Below are positions 9,343-18,649 of a stretch of 64,000 nucleotides of DNA, piece after piece. The stretch spans positions 47,835 through 111,834 of the forward strand of contig CANREB010000004.1 in the NCBI GenBank assembly GCA_947629525.1. Direction: 5' to 3'. Numbering within the stretch: the first letter of the stretch is position 1; the number at the start of each line of letters is the position of its first letter. The position numbers were made by a program, and so were the translations under genes. Below the pieces are notes generated by a model. The model worked only from the letters and a program-made list of their open reading frames with translations. It was not told where the DNA came from and did no database searches. Source of the DNA: an uncultured Lachnospiraceae bacterium (GTDB taxonomy: Bacteria > Bacillota > Clostridia > Lachnospirales > Lachnospiraceae).

Positions 9343-10251
9343 CTAAAATTCAAAATTAGTAAAATTTCTGACATCGCCGTTCTTAAACCTCATTATCATT
9401 TCATTTGTCAGGCTTATTCCGTCATATTCTGTAGGTATCTCATCTCTGTAAAGCCATTCGCCTGACGAAAGTTCCTCTTCGTCGAGCCTGATAGTATCAT
9501 CGCCGTCAAGTTCACAGAAAAATCCAAAAAGCATAGTATCCGTAAATGACCATGGCTGACTTTTATAGTACCGTATATTTTTGACTTTTATGCCTACTTC
9601 CTCCATTACTTCACGCCTAACGGTCTCCTCTATAGTTTCGCCTATCTCCGCAAATCCGGCTATCAGCGCGTATTTAGTATAATCACGCCCTGCATATTTA
9701 GTCATTATTATCCTGTCCCTGTCAGTTACCGCAACTATTACGGCGGGCGAAATTTTGGGATAGTACATGGCATTGCATTTAGGGCAGCGCATCATGCGCT
9801 CTTTTTTGTCATGCTCAAGCGGCATACCGCAAGCACCGCAAAAACGTGTTGAGGCATACCAGTTGGCAAGCTGACACGCCGTTACTCCGGCAAATGCAAG
9901 AAAATCAGGCTTTTTCTCTCGAAAAATATTCTGCGGCTCATAGCTGTATGCGTCCGGTATAAATTTTAGAAAGGCATCGCTCTCACCAAGGAAAAATTTA
10001 AGTGTTCCGTTTTTTGTTTCTATCTGAAACAAATATATGTATTTTATGGCGGATTGCGATAAACTTCCGTCATTTGCCATAGCATTTATAACATCCTTAT
10101 AGCGCGGATATTCAATGGCATTGCTTTCAATCAGCATACTTTTTTTCAAAAGGACGCTCCGTCCCTTGACAAACATTATATAATCTTCGCTCTCAGGCTC
10201 AAGCGCCCTGTATTCATTATGATAAACCGCGTCCGTTAATTCCTGTATCAC
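9343..10251 (-). CDS. nudC: NAD(+) diphosphatase (NADH pyrophosphatase)
   Basis: A 302-residue Nudix hydrolase of NudC architecture. An N-terminal domain is followed by a zinc ribbon (CGACGMPLEHDKKERMMRCP, with CPKC completing the four cysteines near residues 138-160) and the Nudix box GFAEIGETIEETVRREVMEE. The NudC signature residues follow (SQPWSF). It hydrolyses NAD(H) to NMN(H) and AMP and can remove NAD caps from RNA. Its stop lies 64 bases before tRNA-Leu; the xylosidase gene ends 14 bases upstream, so the two may be cotranscribed. Confidence 0.95.
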   Translation of the reverse strand: MIQELTDAVYHNEYRALEPESEDYIMFVKGRSVLLKKSMLIESNAIEYPRYKDVINAMANDGSLSQSAIKYIYLFQIETKNGTLKFFLGESDAFLKFIPDAYSYEPQNIFREKKPDFLAFAGVTACQLANWYASTRFCGACGMPLEHDKKERMMRCPKCNAMYYPKISPAVIVAVTDRDRIIMTKYAGRDYTKYALIAGFAEIGETIEETVRREVMEEVGIKVKNIRYYKSQPWSFTDTMLFGFFCELDGDDTIRLDEEELSSGEWLYRDEIPTEYDGISLTNEMIMRFKNGDVRNFTNFEF

Positions 10252-10265
10252 TCTGACACCATTCC

Positions 10266-11888
10266 TTATACAAACCTAAAATACTCCACCGCCGCGCTTC
10301 CCGCTTCGTTTTCTCCATCATGGAAACAGAATACCCCATGCTTTACACCTACCCATCGCCCTGCCTTTGCCGGATATTTCAATGCTGCTTTATATTCTTT
10401 ACCGTCAAGGCTGTAACCAAGCGATATTTCCTCTGCAGGAACAGGGAATGTGTACGGTCCGTCACTGTTAGTCTGCGTAGACGGAACTTTGCTTACCTTA
10501 TTGGAAAAATAAACTGCCTTTGTGTCAGGCGGAAGTTCCTCCAAAATCTCAACCGTATCCGCTGCGGACGCTCTTTCATTTTTAAACTGCTGCTCTCCGC
10601 TTATTGACTTAACTATAAATTTATCACTCCTTCGCTCCACAGCTACCGCGCCATAAAGCACTCCAAGACTGACAAGCCCTGCCGTATCGCCGCATTTCAA
10701 ATCTGAAATGTCAATCTTTGTTTGAGCGCAAAACTCAGGCAGATGCCACTTCTGCATTAAAAGGTTCGGTTGATTTGAAATAGAGTCCGCACTGCGCATG
10801 ACAGCGTTTAATATAAGCCTTCCGTTTTCAAGCCTGTACCAGCTTTCCTCGTGGTTTGCATTCCACTGCCATTGAAGCCCAAGCGTATTTCCCGAGAAAT
10901 CATCCTCGGCATCGGGCGTAACTATCCTGCCCGCACTTGCACCGACATCGGGCTTTTTATACGTCATTACAGGCTTTCCTGCTGTCTCGCCATCAGCAAT
11001 CTCCTTGTCTGATATTTCTCCGATCACCGGCCAGTCATCCACCCAGCGCATAGGCTGCAGATGTGTGATCCTGCCCGCCGCATAAACATCCTGAAAATGT
11101 ATAAACCAGTCCTCACCTGTCACAGTATCTATCCATGCTCCCTGATGAGGTCCGTTTATCTCAGTATCTTTTTGCAGCATAACTACTCTGTGTTCATACG
11201 GTCCTCTGATATCTTTACTCCGAAGGACAGTCTGCCAGCCCTGCTTTACGCCGCCTGCGGGCGCAAATATATAATAGTACCCGTTTCTCTTATAAAGTTT
11301 AGGACCTTCTATAGTTTCCTGATTTGTCACATTCCCGTCAAATATACGCTGCTCGCCGCCGATTATATGCATACAGTCAGGCGTTATCTCGCAAAGATTT
11401 AAAACGCTCTTATAACCGATACGGCTCTTTGCCACTCCCGACACCATATAAGCTTTGCCGTCATCATCCCAAAACGGACAGGGATCTATCCAGCCTTTTC
11501 CCGCAAAAAGCTGCGTCGGTTCATCCCATTTTCCCCACGGATCTTTTGTCTTTACCACATATATCCCCTCATCAGGCATCGGGAAAAATATAATGAACTC
11601 ACCCTCATGATATCTTATGGCAGGCGCCCAGACACCACACCCATGAAGCGGCTCTCTGTATTGTTTTTCGGGAATATTTTCAAGCGCGTAACTTATCAGC
11701 GTCCAATTCACTAAATCTTTTGAGTGCAGAACAGGCAGTGCAGGCGTATTGCAAAAGCTTGATGCCGTCATAAAATAATCATCTCCCACCCTGCATACAT
11801 CAGGATCGGAATAATCCGTATACAGGATTGGATTTGTATAAGTACCGTCGCCGTTATCCGCAACCCATTTTTTACTGTCAATGATCAT
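10266..11888 (-). CDS. Glycoside hydrolase family 43 beta-xylosidase
   Basis: A 540-residue GH43 enzyme. It begins with the catalytic-blade signature NPILYTDYSDPDVCRVGDDY, whose aspartate is the general base. The Asp/Glu partners fit the family: GKWDEP, WIDPCPFWDDDG and ETIEGPKLYKRNG, where the Glu is the likely general acid. The C-terminal third (from about residue 330) is the beta-sandwich found in GH43 xylosidases. No signal peptide is present, so it should act on short xylo-oligosaccharides in the cytoplasm. Exact substrate (xylose or arabinose) is uncertain. Confidence 0.92.
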   Translation of the reverse strand: MIIDSKKWVADNGDGTYTNPILYTDYSDPDVCRVGDDYFMTASSFCNTPALPVLHSKDLVNWTLISYALENIPEKQYREPLHGCGVWAPAIRYHEGEFIIFFPMPDEGIYVVKTKDPWGKWDEPTQLFAGKGWIDPCPFWDDDGKAYMVSGVAKSRIGYKSVLNLCEITPDCMHIIGGEQRIFDGNVTNQETIEGPKLYKRNGYYYIFAPAGGVKQGWQTVLRSKDIRGPYEHRVVMLQKDTEINGPHQGAWIDTVTGEDWFIHFQDVYAAGRITHLQPMRWVDDWPVIGEISDKEIADGETAGKPVMTYKKPDVGASAGRIVTPDAEDDFSGNTLGLQWQWNANHEESWYRLENGRLILNAVMRSADSISNQPNLLMQKWHLPEFCAQTKIDISDLKCGDTAGLVSLGVLYGAVAVERRSDKFIVKSISGEQQFKNERASAADTVEILEELPPDTKAVYFSNKVSKVPSTQTNSDGPYTFPVPAEEISLGYSLDGKEYKAALKYPAKAGRWVGVKHGVFCFHDGENEAGSAAVEYFRFV

Positions 11889-11915
11889 AGCTTTTAAATC
11901 CCCTCGTTTTTATTT

Positions 11916-13091
11916 TTAATGATGAAACAGCCTTATTCCCGTAAAGCACATAGCTAAGCCGTACTTATTGCAGGTCGCGATAACATTGTCGTCACGGATA
12001 GAGCCTCCCGGCTGCGCGATATACTTCACACCGCTCCTGTGCGCCCTTTCAATATTGTCGCCAAATGGGAAAAACGCATCGGAGCCAAGTGACACATCTG
12101 TCATTTTATCAAGCCATGCACGTTTTTCCTCGCGTGTAAATATCTCAGGCTTTTTAGTAAAGAAATTCTCCCAAATACCGTCAGCCAGCACATCCATATA
12201 ATCATCGCTCATATAAACATCTATCGTATTATCTCTGTCGGCGCGTCCGATATTATCCTTAAACGGAAGTTCAAGCACTTTGGGCGACTGACGCAGGAAC
12301 CAGTTGTCAGCCTTGTTTCCCGCAAGCCTTGTACAATGTATTCTCGACTGCTGCCCCGCACCGATGCCGATTGCCTGACCGCCTTTTGCATAGCACACGG
12401 AATTTGACTGAGTATATTTAAGAGTAATCAGCGCTATCGAAAGGTCTATACGCGCCTGCTCCGTAATTTCCTTATTATCCGTAACTACATTTGCAAAAAG
12501 TTCATCATTAATAACGAGTTCATTTCTTCCTTGTTCAAATGTCACTCCGAAAACATCTTTATATTCTACAGGGTCAGGTTTATATGAAGGATCGATTTTT
12601 ATGACGGCATAATTGCCTTTCTTCTTTGCCTTTAATATTTCAAGTGCTTCCGGTTCATATCCCGGCGCTATAATGCCATCGGAAACCTCGCGCTTAATCA
12701 GCTTTGCCGTTGATACGTCACATACATCGGAAAGCGATATAAAATCGCCGAAAGATGACATTCTGTCTGCGCCCCTTGCCCTTGCGTATGCGCTTGCCAA
12801 AGCCGATAATTCACCCATATCATCCACCCAGTAAATTTTTCTCTCTATCTCCGTAAGCGGTATTCCCACTGCCGCGCCTGCAGGTGAAACATGCTTAAAT
12901 GATGCTGCGGCGGGAAGTCCGGTCGCTTTTTTCAGTTCACTCACAAGCTGCCAGCCGTTAAACGCGTCTAAAAAATTGATATAACCGGGCTTACCGTTTA
13001 AGACCTCAATGGGAAGTTCACCCTTTTTCATAAAAATCCTTGACGGCTTCTGATTGGGATTGCAGCCATATTTTAATTCCAATTCTTTCAT
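11916..13091 (-). CDS. purH: Phosphoribosylaminoimidazolecarboxamide (AICAR) formyltransferase, stand-alone
   Basis: About 391 residues from ATG 13091 (MKELELKYGCNPNQKPSRIF), chosen because AGGAGG lies at the right distance; the frame stays open further upstream. It transfers the formyl group from 10-formyl-THF to AICAR. The Lys-His catalytic pair is in AASFKHVSPAGAAVG. The C-terminal substrate loops SLGSDAFFPFGDNIERA and YIAQPGGSIRDD are typical. Unlike usual PurH there is no IMP cyclohydrolase domain; that activity is encoded by the gene just upstream. Both follow a ZTP riboswitch. Confidence 0.95.
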   Translation of the reverse strand: MKELELKYGCNPNQKPSRIFMKKGELPIEVLNGKPGYINFLDAFNGWQLVSELKKATGLPAAASFKHVSPAGAAVGIPLTEIERKIYWVDDMGELSALASAYARARGADRMSSFGDFISLSDVCDVSTAKLIKREVSDGIIAPGYEPEALEILKAKKKGNYAVIKIDPSYKPDPVEYKDVFGVTFEQGRNELVINDELFANVVTDNKEITEQARIDLSIALITLKYTQSNSVCYAKGGQAIGIGAGQQSRIHCTRLAGNKADNWFLRQSPKVLELPFKDNIGRADRDNTIDVYMSDDYMDVLADGIWENFFTKKPEIFTREEKRAWLDKMTDVSLGSDAFFPFGDNIERAHRSGVKYIAQPGGSIRDDNVIATCNKYGLAMCFTGIRLFHH

Positions 13092-13128
13092 TTTCATTTC
13101 CTCCTGTTTGTTCCGCTCCCGCGGCGTT

Positions 13129-13842
13129 TCATACATTTTTATTATAAATTTTTGTCTCGTATTTTCCGGTCTTGATATCTATATAACGGACAAAAAGCGA
13201 CACCTTGTTTTCTTCGTTTAGGCTTGTCCAAAGCATACTGCCAAACTCATCCATATCATCCGGTATACCGACAAGCTTAGGTTCTCCCTCAAAGCTTGGC
13301 AGAGGATTGCCGTCGCCCATATATGTATGTATGAAATGACCTTCCCCCGCAGCAGGATTACTGTAAGCAAATGTATATCTGTTGCAGGAATCAGGATTGC
13401 CATTATTGCTCTTTAATATTGACATCGCATAATTATATGTTCCGCTTTCAATGTGAAGTATTCCCGAAATGCGTGGTGTATAATTTGGCGCGTCAGGCTC
13501 AAATTCTCTCGTTCTGAGCGCCTGTTCAAAAGTCTGCTGCTTATCCATAAGTTCATAAATAGTGTCTGTCTGATCGCCGTTTGTAACTATAGTCTTGTTG
13601 CCAAGCACGCGTACAGGTGCATAAATTATGAGACTGGGGTCACTGAGTTTTGACGGATCGAACGCCTGCGTGCGTATACCCTCCCCGTCTTCAACAAATA
13701 CACGGTTCCTGCTGTTCTCACTTCTTCCCATGATGAAATAAGCTATCGCCGCTTTTTTGCCGTCCTTAGTCTTACCGATAACTATTCCCCTGCCCGGGTA
13801 TGAATTTCCTTTGAGTTCCTGTTCCAATGATAATATTTTCAT
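13129..13842 (-). CDS. purO: IMP cyclohydrolase, PurO-like
   Basis: A 237-residue protein from MKILSLEQELKGNSYPGRGI, start supported by AAAGAGGT upstream. It resembles the PurO-type cyclohydrolase (COG3363) first described in archaea: YPGRGIVIG, AYFIMGRSENSRNRVF, and FIHTYMGDGNPLPSF near the end. It closes FAICAR to IMP, the last step of purine synthesis. Its partner formyltransferase follows directly. The unit is preceded by a ZTP riboswitch, so both steps are induced when ZTP/AICAR builds up. Confidence 0.9.
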   Translation of the reverse strand: MKILSLEQELKGNSYPGRGIVIGKTKDGKKAAIAYFIMGRSENSRNRVFVEDGEGIRTQAFDPSKLSDPSLIIYAPVRVLGNKTIVTNGDQTDTIYELMDKQQTFEQALRTREFEPDAPNYTPRISGILHIESGTYNYAMSILKSNNGNPDSCNRYTFAYSNPAAGEGHFIHTYMGDGNPLPSFEGEPKLVGIPDDMDEFGSMLWTSLNEENKVSLFVRYIDIKTGKYETKIYNKNV

Positions 13843-13904
13843 TTTTACCTCTTTCTGCCGCATTGCGGCGATCAATAAATTTGGGGCAGCCTTAGGTATT
13901 TTAC

Positions 13905-14024
13905 TGACAAAAAACCGTCCGGGCGCACCTTTACAAATGCAGCCCAGACGGTCGGCTTTTCTCTAAAATACACTTCCTGTAGGTAATCCTACACGTTTTT
14001 CACGTTTCCGTCAGTCGTGTACCT
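13905..14024 (-). promoter_or_regulatory. ZTP (pfl) riboswitch with terminator, upstream of purO-purH
   Basis: On the minus strand the leader shows the pfl/ZTP features in order: P1 strand TACAC, the conserved GACTGACGG (14016-14008), a hairpin TAGG-atta-CCTA, AGGAAGTGTA closing P1, then the hallmark CCGTCTGGGC (13951-13942). The last element also forms the 5' arm of a terminator stem (GACCGTCTGGGC with GCCCGGACGGT) followed by T7, so ligand binding to the pseudoknot should prevent termination. The genes downstream use the ligand pathway (Z/AICAR), which strongly supports the call. Confidence 0.9.
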
Positions 14025-14082
14025 TTCTTTATCATATATTATTATTTGGAATTTGGCAAGAACTAATTTTCCTTAATCGTTA

Positions 14083-15021
14083 TTAATCGTTATTAAATAA
14101 CGGCGTAGACAAATATCTGTCGCCTGAATCGGGAAGCAGTGCCACAATTGTCTTTCCGGCATTTTCCGGTCTGGCGGCAAGAATGGATGCTGCCTTTAAC
14201 GCCGCGCCGGATGAGATACCTACCAAAATTCCTTCGCTGACGGCAAACAGTTTTCCTTCCGCAAAAGCATCTTCATTTTCTATGGCAATGATCTCATCAT
14301 ATACTTTCGTATTGAGCACTTCCGGAACAAAGCCTGCACCGATTCCCTGAATTTTGTGCGCTCCCGCCGTACCTTTTGAAAGCACGGGGCTGCTTGCGGG
14401 CTCTACTGCCACTATCTTCACATTCGGATTTTGCTCCTTTAAGTATTCACCTACTCCTGTGATAGTACCGCCTGTACCGACGCCTGCGACAAAGATATCG
14501 ACCTTTCCGTCCGTCTGCTCCCAAATCTCAGGTCCTGTAGTCTCCTTATGTATCTTGGGATTTGCAGGGTTCACAAACTGACCTAATATAACCGAACCCT
14601 CGATTTCATTATTCAATTCATCAGCCTTTGCTATGGCTCCTTTCATTCCTTTCGCGCCCTCTGTCAGCACAAGTTCCGCACCATATGCTTTAAGCAGGTT
14701 TCTTCTCTCCACACTCATGGTATCGGGAAGCGTTAATATCGCCTTATATCCTTTTGCCGCCGCGACTGCCGCAAGTCCGATGCCTGTATTGCCGCTGGTG
14801 GGCTCAATGATAGTAGCGCCCGGTTTTAATATTCCCTTCTTTTCCGCATCCTCGATCATCGCCAGTGCGATACGGTCCTTGACTGAACCTGCCGGGTTAA
14901 GATATTCCAGTTTGGCAAGCAGTGTCGCCCCTGTGATATTTTTCTTCTTTGCATACCCGTTTAATTTTAAAATGGGTGTTCCTCCGATAAGTTCCAATGC
15001 GCTTTCTTTAATCTTACTCAT
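14083..15021 (-). CDS. cysK: Cysteine synthase A (O-acetylserine sulfhydrylase)
   Basis: A 312-residue PLP enzyme making cysteine from O-acetylserine and sulfide. The PLP lysine lies in [11 protein letters not shown], the substrate loop is [11 protein letters not shown], and the phosphate-binding glycine loop is [19 protein letters not shown] and [12 protein letters not shown] are also typical. It is the last gene of a three-gene sulfur amino acid operon (16-base gap after patB) that faces an Rrf2 regulator. Confidence 0.97.
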   Translation of the reverse strand: MSKIKESALELIGGTPILKLNGYAKKKNITGATLLAKLEYLNPAGSVKDRIALAMIEDAEKKGILKPGATIIEPTSGNTGIGLAAVAAAKGYKAILTLPDTMSVERRNLLKAYGAELVLTEGAKGMKGAIAKADELNNEIEGSVILGQFVNPANPKIHKETTGPEIWEQTDGKVDIFVAGVGTGGTITGVGEYLKEQNPNVKIVAVEPASSPVLSKGTAGAHKIQGIGAGFVPEVLNTKVYDEIIAIENEDAFAEGKLFAVSEGILVGISSGAALKAASILAARPENAGKTIVALLPDSGDRYLSTPLFNND

Positions 15022-15037
15022 AATTAATACCTCCGTT

Positions 15038-16222
15038 TTAATTTTTATTTAATGCTTTTTTTATTCGATGCAGCGCTTCTTCCAAAACACTTCCCGGACA
15101 CGCCGCATTGATCCTCTGAAACCCTTCTCCGCTGTCGCCGAAGATACTTCCGCTGTCAAGCCATACTTCCGCTTCCTGTAATATCAGTCTGTCAAGCTCC
15201 CTGCCTTTATATCCTGTATTTCTGAAATCAAGCCATACGAGATATGTCCCTTCATGTCCTGTCATAGTCACGCCGTCAAGATACTGCTCTGTAAAATTCT
15301 TTATAAAGGCAATATTTTTTTCAATATAACTGCGTACCGCCGTATGCCATACGTCCCCGTTCCGATAAGCCGCTTCACATGCCGTAAGTCCCAGAACGCT
15401 TAACTGACTGATGCCCGCCGCGTCCAGTTCTTTTTTGAATTTCCGCCTTAAATCAGGATTTGGTATAAAAATATTTGAGATAAGCATACTTGCCAGATTG
15501 AAAGTCTTGCTTGGGGATGTACATACGATTGAAATATCCTCATACTCCTTCTTCAGATTGGCAAAGACCTGATGCTTTCCCTTAAATGCAAAATCCTGAT
15601 GTATCTCGTCACTTATTACGATCACGTGGTTTTTGACACAGATGTCTCCAATCGTTTCAAGTTCTTCCTTTGTCCATACCCGACCGACAGGATTATGCGG
15701 ATTACACAGGAAAAAGAGCTTTATCTTCTCCTGTACGATTTTCCGTTCAAAGTCTTCAAAATCCATATGATATCGGTTGTCGCTGCCAAGATACAGCGTG
15801 TTGCTCACCACCCTGCGTCCGTTATCCTCAATAACTTCCGAAAACGGATAATAGACAGGCTGCTGCAACAGTACGCCGTCCCCTTTTTCCGTATAAGCCT
15901 TTACCGCCATCGCAAGCGCAAACACAACGCCCGGCGTTTTTACAAGCCACTTCTCCTCAGGCAGCCAGTCATGATGGCGCTTCATCCATCCGCATACAGC
16001 GTTAAAATAATCCGTCCCCACCTCGCTGTACCCATAGATCCCATGCTTTACTCTTTCTGTCAGGGCATCCTCAACATAGGATGATGTCGCAAAGTCCATA
16101 TCGGCGACCCAAAGCGGCAGCACATTCTCAGGGCGTCCCCGCTGCTTTGCGAAATCATATTTCAGACAGTTTGTGTTTTTTCTGTCAATTACCCTGTCAA
16201 AATCCAGATTTCTTTCCGGCAC
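15038..16222 (-). CDS. patB: MalY/PatB-family PLP enzyme (probable cystathionine beta-lyase)
   Basis: A 394-residue fold-type I aminotransferase-like protein. It has the MalY/PatB start [20 protein letters not shown], with [10 protein letters not shown], then [28 protein letters not shown] and the PLP-lysine motif [10 protein letters not shown]. PatB-type enzymes cleave cystathionine or cysteine at the beta carbon. It lies 4 bases after the gamma-synthase/lyase gene and 16 before cysK, so it probably interconverts methionine and cysteine intermediates. Exact substrate is inferred from context. Confidence 0.9.
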   Translation of the reverse strand: MPERNLDFDRVIDRKNTNCLKYDFAKQRGRPENVLPLWVADMDFATSSYVEDALTERVKHGIYGYSEVGTDYFNAVCGWMKRHHDWLPEEKWLVKTPGVVFALAMAVKAYTEKGDGVLLQQPVYYPFSEVIEDNGRRVVSNTLYLGSDNRYHMDFEDFERKIVQEKIKLFFLCNPHNPVGRVWTKEELETIGDICVKNHVIVISDEIHQDFAFKGKHQVFANLKKEYEDISIVCTSPSKTFNLASMLISNIFIPNPDLRRKFKKELDAAGISQLSVLGLTACEAAYRNGDVWHTAVRSYIEKNIAFIKNFTEQYLDGVTMTGHEGTYLVWLDFRNTGYKGRELDRLILQEAEVWLDSGSIFGDSGEGFQRINAACPGSVLEEALHRIKKALNKN

Positions 16223-16226
16223 AAAA

Positions 16227-17390
16227 TCACTTCCTTTTTTCTTTTTCTATTTCCGCAAATACCGCTTTCAGTTCTCCGATAAGATCATTCACATCTTCGA
16301 TGCCGACCGAGATCCTGAGCGTGGATTCAGTGATACCGTTTTTCTCACGAATGTCTTTTGGCACATCCGCATGTGTCTGTGTCGTCGGATAAGTAATCAG
16401 TGTCTCGACGCCTCCCAGACTTTCCGCAAACTGTATGAGCCGTACTTTTTCTAATATTGACAGCGCAAATTCCTTGCTTTCCACCTGAAAAGTTATCATC
16501 GCGCCAAATCCTCTTGCCTGCCTTTTCATGATCTCATAACCTGGATGAGTGTCAAGCCCCGGATATATCACCTGAGTGACTGCTTTTTGTCCGCACAGCC
16601 AACGGGCGATCTCCATCGCGTTACTCTGCGCTTTCTCCATACGTATTCCAAGAGTTTTGATACCCCGAAGGATAAGCCAGCTGTCGAACGGCGCAAGTCC
16701 CGCCCCCGTCGTCTTGATAAGGAAACGAAGTTTTTCGCTGATATCCGCCCTGTTCGTGATGACAAATCCTGCCAATGTATCATTATGCCCGCCAAGATAC
16801 TTTGTTCCGCTGTGTATCACAATATCCGCGCCAAGATCGAGCGGGTTCTGAAAATACGGCGACAGAAAAGTATTGTCAACAATAAGCAGCAGATTATGCT
16901 TTTTTGCGATTTTCGACAGCGCCGCAATATCCGTAACATGCATCATGGGATTAGTCGGTGTTTCGATATAAATTGCCTTTGTATTCTCTGATACAAAAAA
17001 TTCCACATCCTCATTATAGCAGTCAATGTTTGAAAACGTAATACCGTTTTTTTCCGATATGTTCTTAAACAGACGGATGCTTCCACCGTACAGATCCGCA
17101 TCCACGATCAGGTGATCACCCGGATGAAACAATTCCATCATAAGCGCGATCGCCGCCATGCCGCTTGACAATGCGAGCGCATCCAGTCCGTTCTCCAAAG
17201 CGGCTATTACCTTTTCCAAATGTTCCCGTGTAGGATTTTGCAGACGGCTGTAATCATATCCTGTACTCATCCCCACACCGGGGTGGGCGTAAGTAGCCGT
17301 CTGATAAATCGGAAAACTGACAGCGCCGAAATGCCCGCTGTTGTTTTCCTGCTCCAAATGCAGGCATTTTGTCTCAATTCCTGTTTTCAT
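16227..17390 (-). CDS. Trans-sulfuration PLP enzyme (cystathionine gamma-synthase/lyase family)
   Basis: A 387-residue Cys/Met-metabolism PLP protein. Characteristic parts are YSRLQNPTREHLEKVIAALE, the aspartate region IVDNTFLSPYFQNPLDLGAD, the PLP lysine in IVIHSGTKYLGGHNDTLAG and the C-terminal SLGGVETLITYP. Members may be gamma-synthase, gamma-lyase or homocysteine synthase, and sequence alone does not settle which. It is first in the operon, with a promoter on the minus strand facing the Rrf2 gene. Confidence 0.9.
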   Translation of the reverse strand: MKTGIETKCLHLEQENNSGHFGAVSFPIYQTATYAHPGVGMSTGYDYSRLQNPTREHLEKVIAALENGLDALALSSGMAAIALMMELFHPGDHLIVDADLYGGSIRLFKNISEKNGITFSNIDCYNEDVEFFVSENTKAIYIETPTNPMMHVTDIAALSKIAKKHNLLLIVDNTFLSPYFQNPLDLGADIVIHSGTKYLGGHNDTLAGFVITNRADISEKLRFLIKTTGAGLAPFDSWLILRGIKTLGIRMEKAQSNAMEIARWLCGQKAVTQVIYPGLDTHPGYEIMKRQARGFGAMITFQVESKEFALSILEKVRLIQFAESLGGVETLITYPTTQTHADVPKDIREKNGITESTLRISVGIEDVNDLIGELKAVFAEIEKEKRK

Positions 17391-17447
17391 TTTTTCATCT
17401 CCCGTTCTTTTTCATATTTACACACTATTTTTATATGTTTATACGAT

Positions 17448-17476
17448 AGTTTACTCCTTTTTTCCTACCAAGTCAA
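17448..17476 (-). promoter_or_regulatory. Predicted promoter of the sulfur amino acid operon
   Basis: On the minus strand TTGACT (17476-17471) and TAAACT (17453-17448) are 17 bases apart. The -35 lies inside ACCTATTGACTTGGTAGG, an imperfect inverted sequence resembling Rrf2/IscR-type sites, so the divergent regulator could block it. Confidence 0.55.
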
Positions 17477-17490
17477 TAGGTATATAGGTA

Positions 17491-17519
17491 TTGATTTATT
17501 TTTTCTTTTCTGATAGACT
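17491..17519 (+). promoter_or_regulatory. Predicted promoter of the Rrf2 gene
   Basis: TTGATT and TAGACT separated by 17 bases, 40 bases before the start codon. A GGTAT repeat (GGTATATAGGTAT) overlaps the region upstream of the -35 and may be part of an autoregulatory operator. Confidence 0.45.
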
Positions 17520-17558
17520 GTAAATATCCTTATATTACGGTATAAAAGGGGGATTTTT

Positions 17559-17951
17559 ATGATTTCGACTAAAGGCAGATATGCCTTGCGCTTAATGATC
17601 GATCTGGCGGCTCAGGATCCCGACGTTTATGTCCCGTTAAAAGACATCGCCGAGCGTCAGGGGATATCGGAAAAATATATGGAAAATATCATAAAAGAAC
17701 TGGTACGGCAGAAACTGATCAAAGGACTGCGCGGCAAGGGCGGCGGTTATAAGTTATTAAAGCCTGCCTGCGAATACTCCGTAGGCGAAATACTGACTGC
17801 CGCGGGCGAACAGCTTGCGCCTGTCGCCTGCCTGCTTCCCAATGCCGAAAAATGCGAAAGAGAGTCATCATGCCCGACGATCTCTATGTGGAAAAAGTTT
17901 GACAAAATATCCCATGATTTCTTTTTCGGGATCACTCTTGCAGAACTGTAG
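17559..17951 (+). CDS. Rrf2-family transcriptional regulator (CymR-like)
   Basis: A 130-residue Rrf2 protein: MISTKGRYALRLMIDLA, recognition-helix region VPLKDIAERQGISEKYMENI, wing LRGKGGGYKLLKPA. Three cysteines in the C-terminal part (ACLLPNAEKCERESSCPTI) match the Cys positions that hold an Fe-S cluster in IscR-like members, although CymR in Bacillus senses via CysK instead. It diverges from an operon ending in cysK, so control of cysteine synthesis is likely. Its last 20 bases overlap the tcdA 3' end. Confidence 0.92.
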   Translation: MISTKGRYALRLMIDLAAQDPDVYVPLKDIAERQGISEKYMENIIKELVRQKLIKGLRGKGGGYKLLKPACEYSVGEILTAAGEQLAPVACLLPNAEKCERESSCPTISMWKKFDKISHDFFFGITLAEL

Positions 17952-18627
17952 CCGCAGACAGATCTTTAACCACTTCGCCCGCTATGATAAGTCCTGCCGC
18001 TGACGGCACAAATGCCACGCTGCCCGTAACAGCGTTTCGTTTGACCGGCATTTCCTCAGAATATACCACCTTAAGCGACTCTACTCCGCGTTTTTTCAGT
18101 TCATGGCGCATTACCTTTGCAAGCGGACATACCTTTGTCTGATATATGTCCGCGACCTTGAAAAGACTTGCGTCAAGTTTGTTTCCCGCACCCATGCTGC
18201 TGATTATCGGCACATGGCTTTTCTGCGCCGCCATCACAAGACTTATCTTAGCCGTCACTGTATCAACCGCGTCAACAACATAGTCATATACGCCAAAATC
18301 AAACTGCTGTGACGTTTCGGGCAGAAAAAAGCATTTATGGACTGCCACTTTCGAATCAGGATTGATATCCAATATCCTCTCTCTCATGACATCGACCTTA
18401 TCCCTGCCTATTGTTTTTTGAGTTGCGATTATCTGTCTGTTGATATTGGTGATATCCACTTTATCGCTGTCTATCAGGTCAAACGCGCCTATGCCGCTCC
18501 TTGCGAGTGCCTCGCACACATGACCGCCCACGCCGCCTATTCCGAATACGGCGACATGGGATTTTGACAATTTTTCCATTGCTTCTTCTCCTAAAAGCAA
18601 CTCTGTTCTCGAAAAACGGCTTTGCAT
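17932..18627 (-). CDS. tcdA: tRNA threonylcarbamoyladenosine dehydratase
   Basis: A 231-residue E1-like (ThiF/HesA) protein: RTELLLGEEAMEKL, nucleotide loop VAVFGIGGVGGHVCEALARS, DKVDITNINRQI, then YVVDAVDTVTAK and SSMGAGNKLD. It cyclises t6A37 in tRNAs to ct6A using ATP. The C-terminal end (SVAFVPSAAGLIIAGEVVKD) is typical. It converges on the Rrf2 gene with a 20-base overlap. Confidence 0.93.
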   Translation of the reverse strand: MQSRFSRTELLLGEEAMEKLSKSHVAVFGIGGVGGHVCEALARSGIGAFDLIDSDKVDITNINRQIIATQKTIGRDKVDVMRERILDINPDSKVAVHKCFFLPETSQQFDFGVYDYVVDAVDTVTAKISLVMAAQKSHVPIISSMGAGNKLDASLFKVADIYQTKVCPLAKVMRHELKKRGVESLKVVYSEEMPVKRNAVTGSVAFVPSAAGLIIAGEVVKDLSAATVLQE

Positions 18628-18649
18628 TTTTTTGCTCCATTAATAAAAT

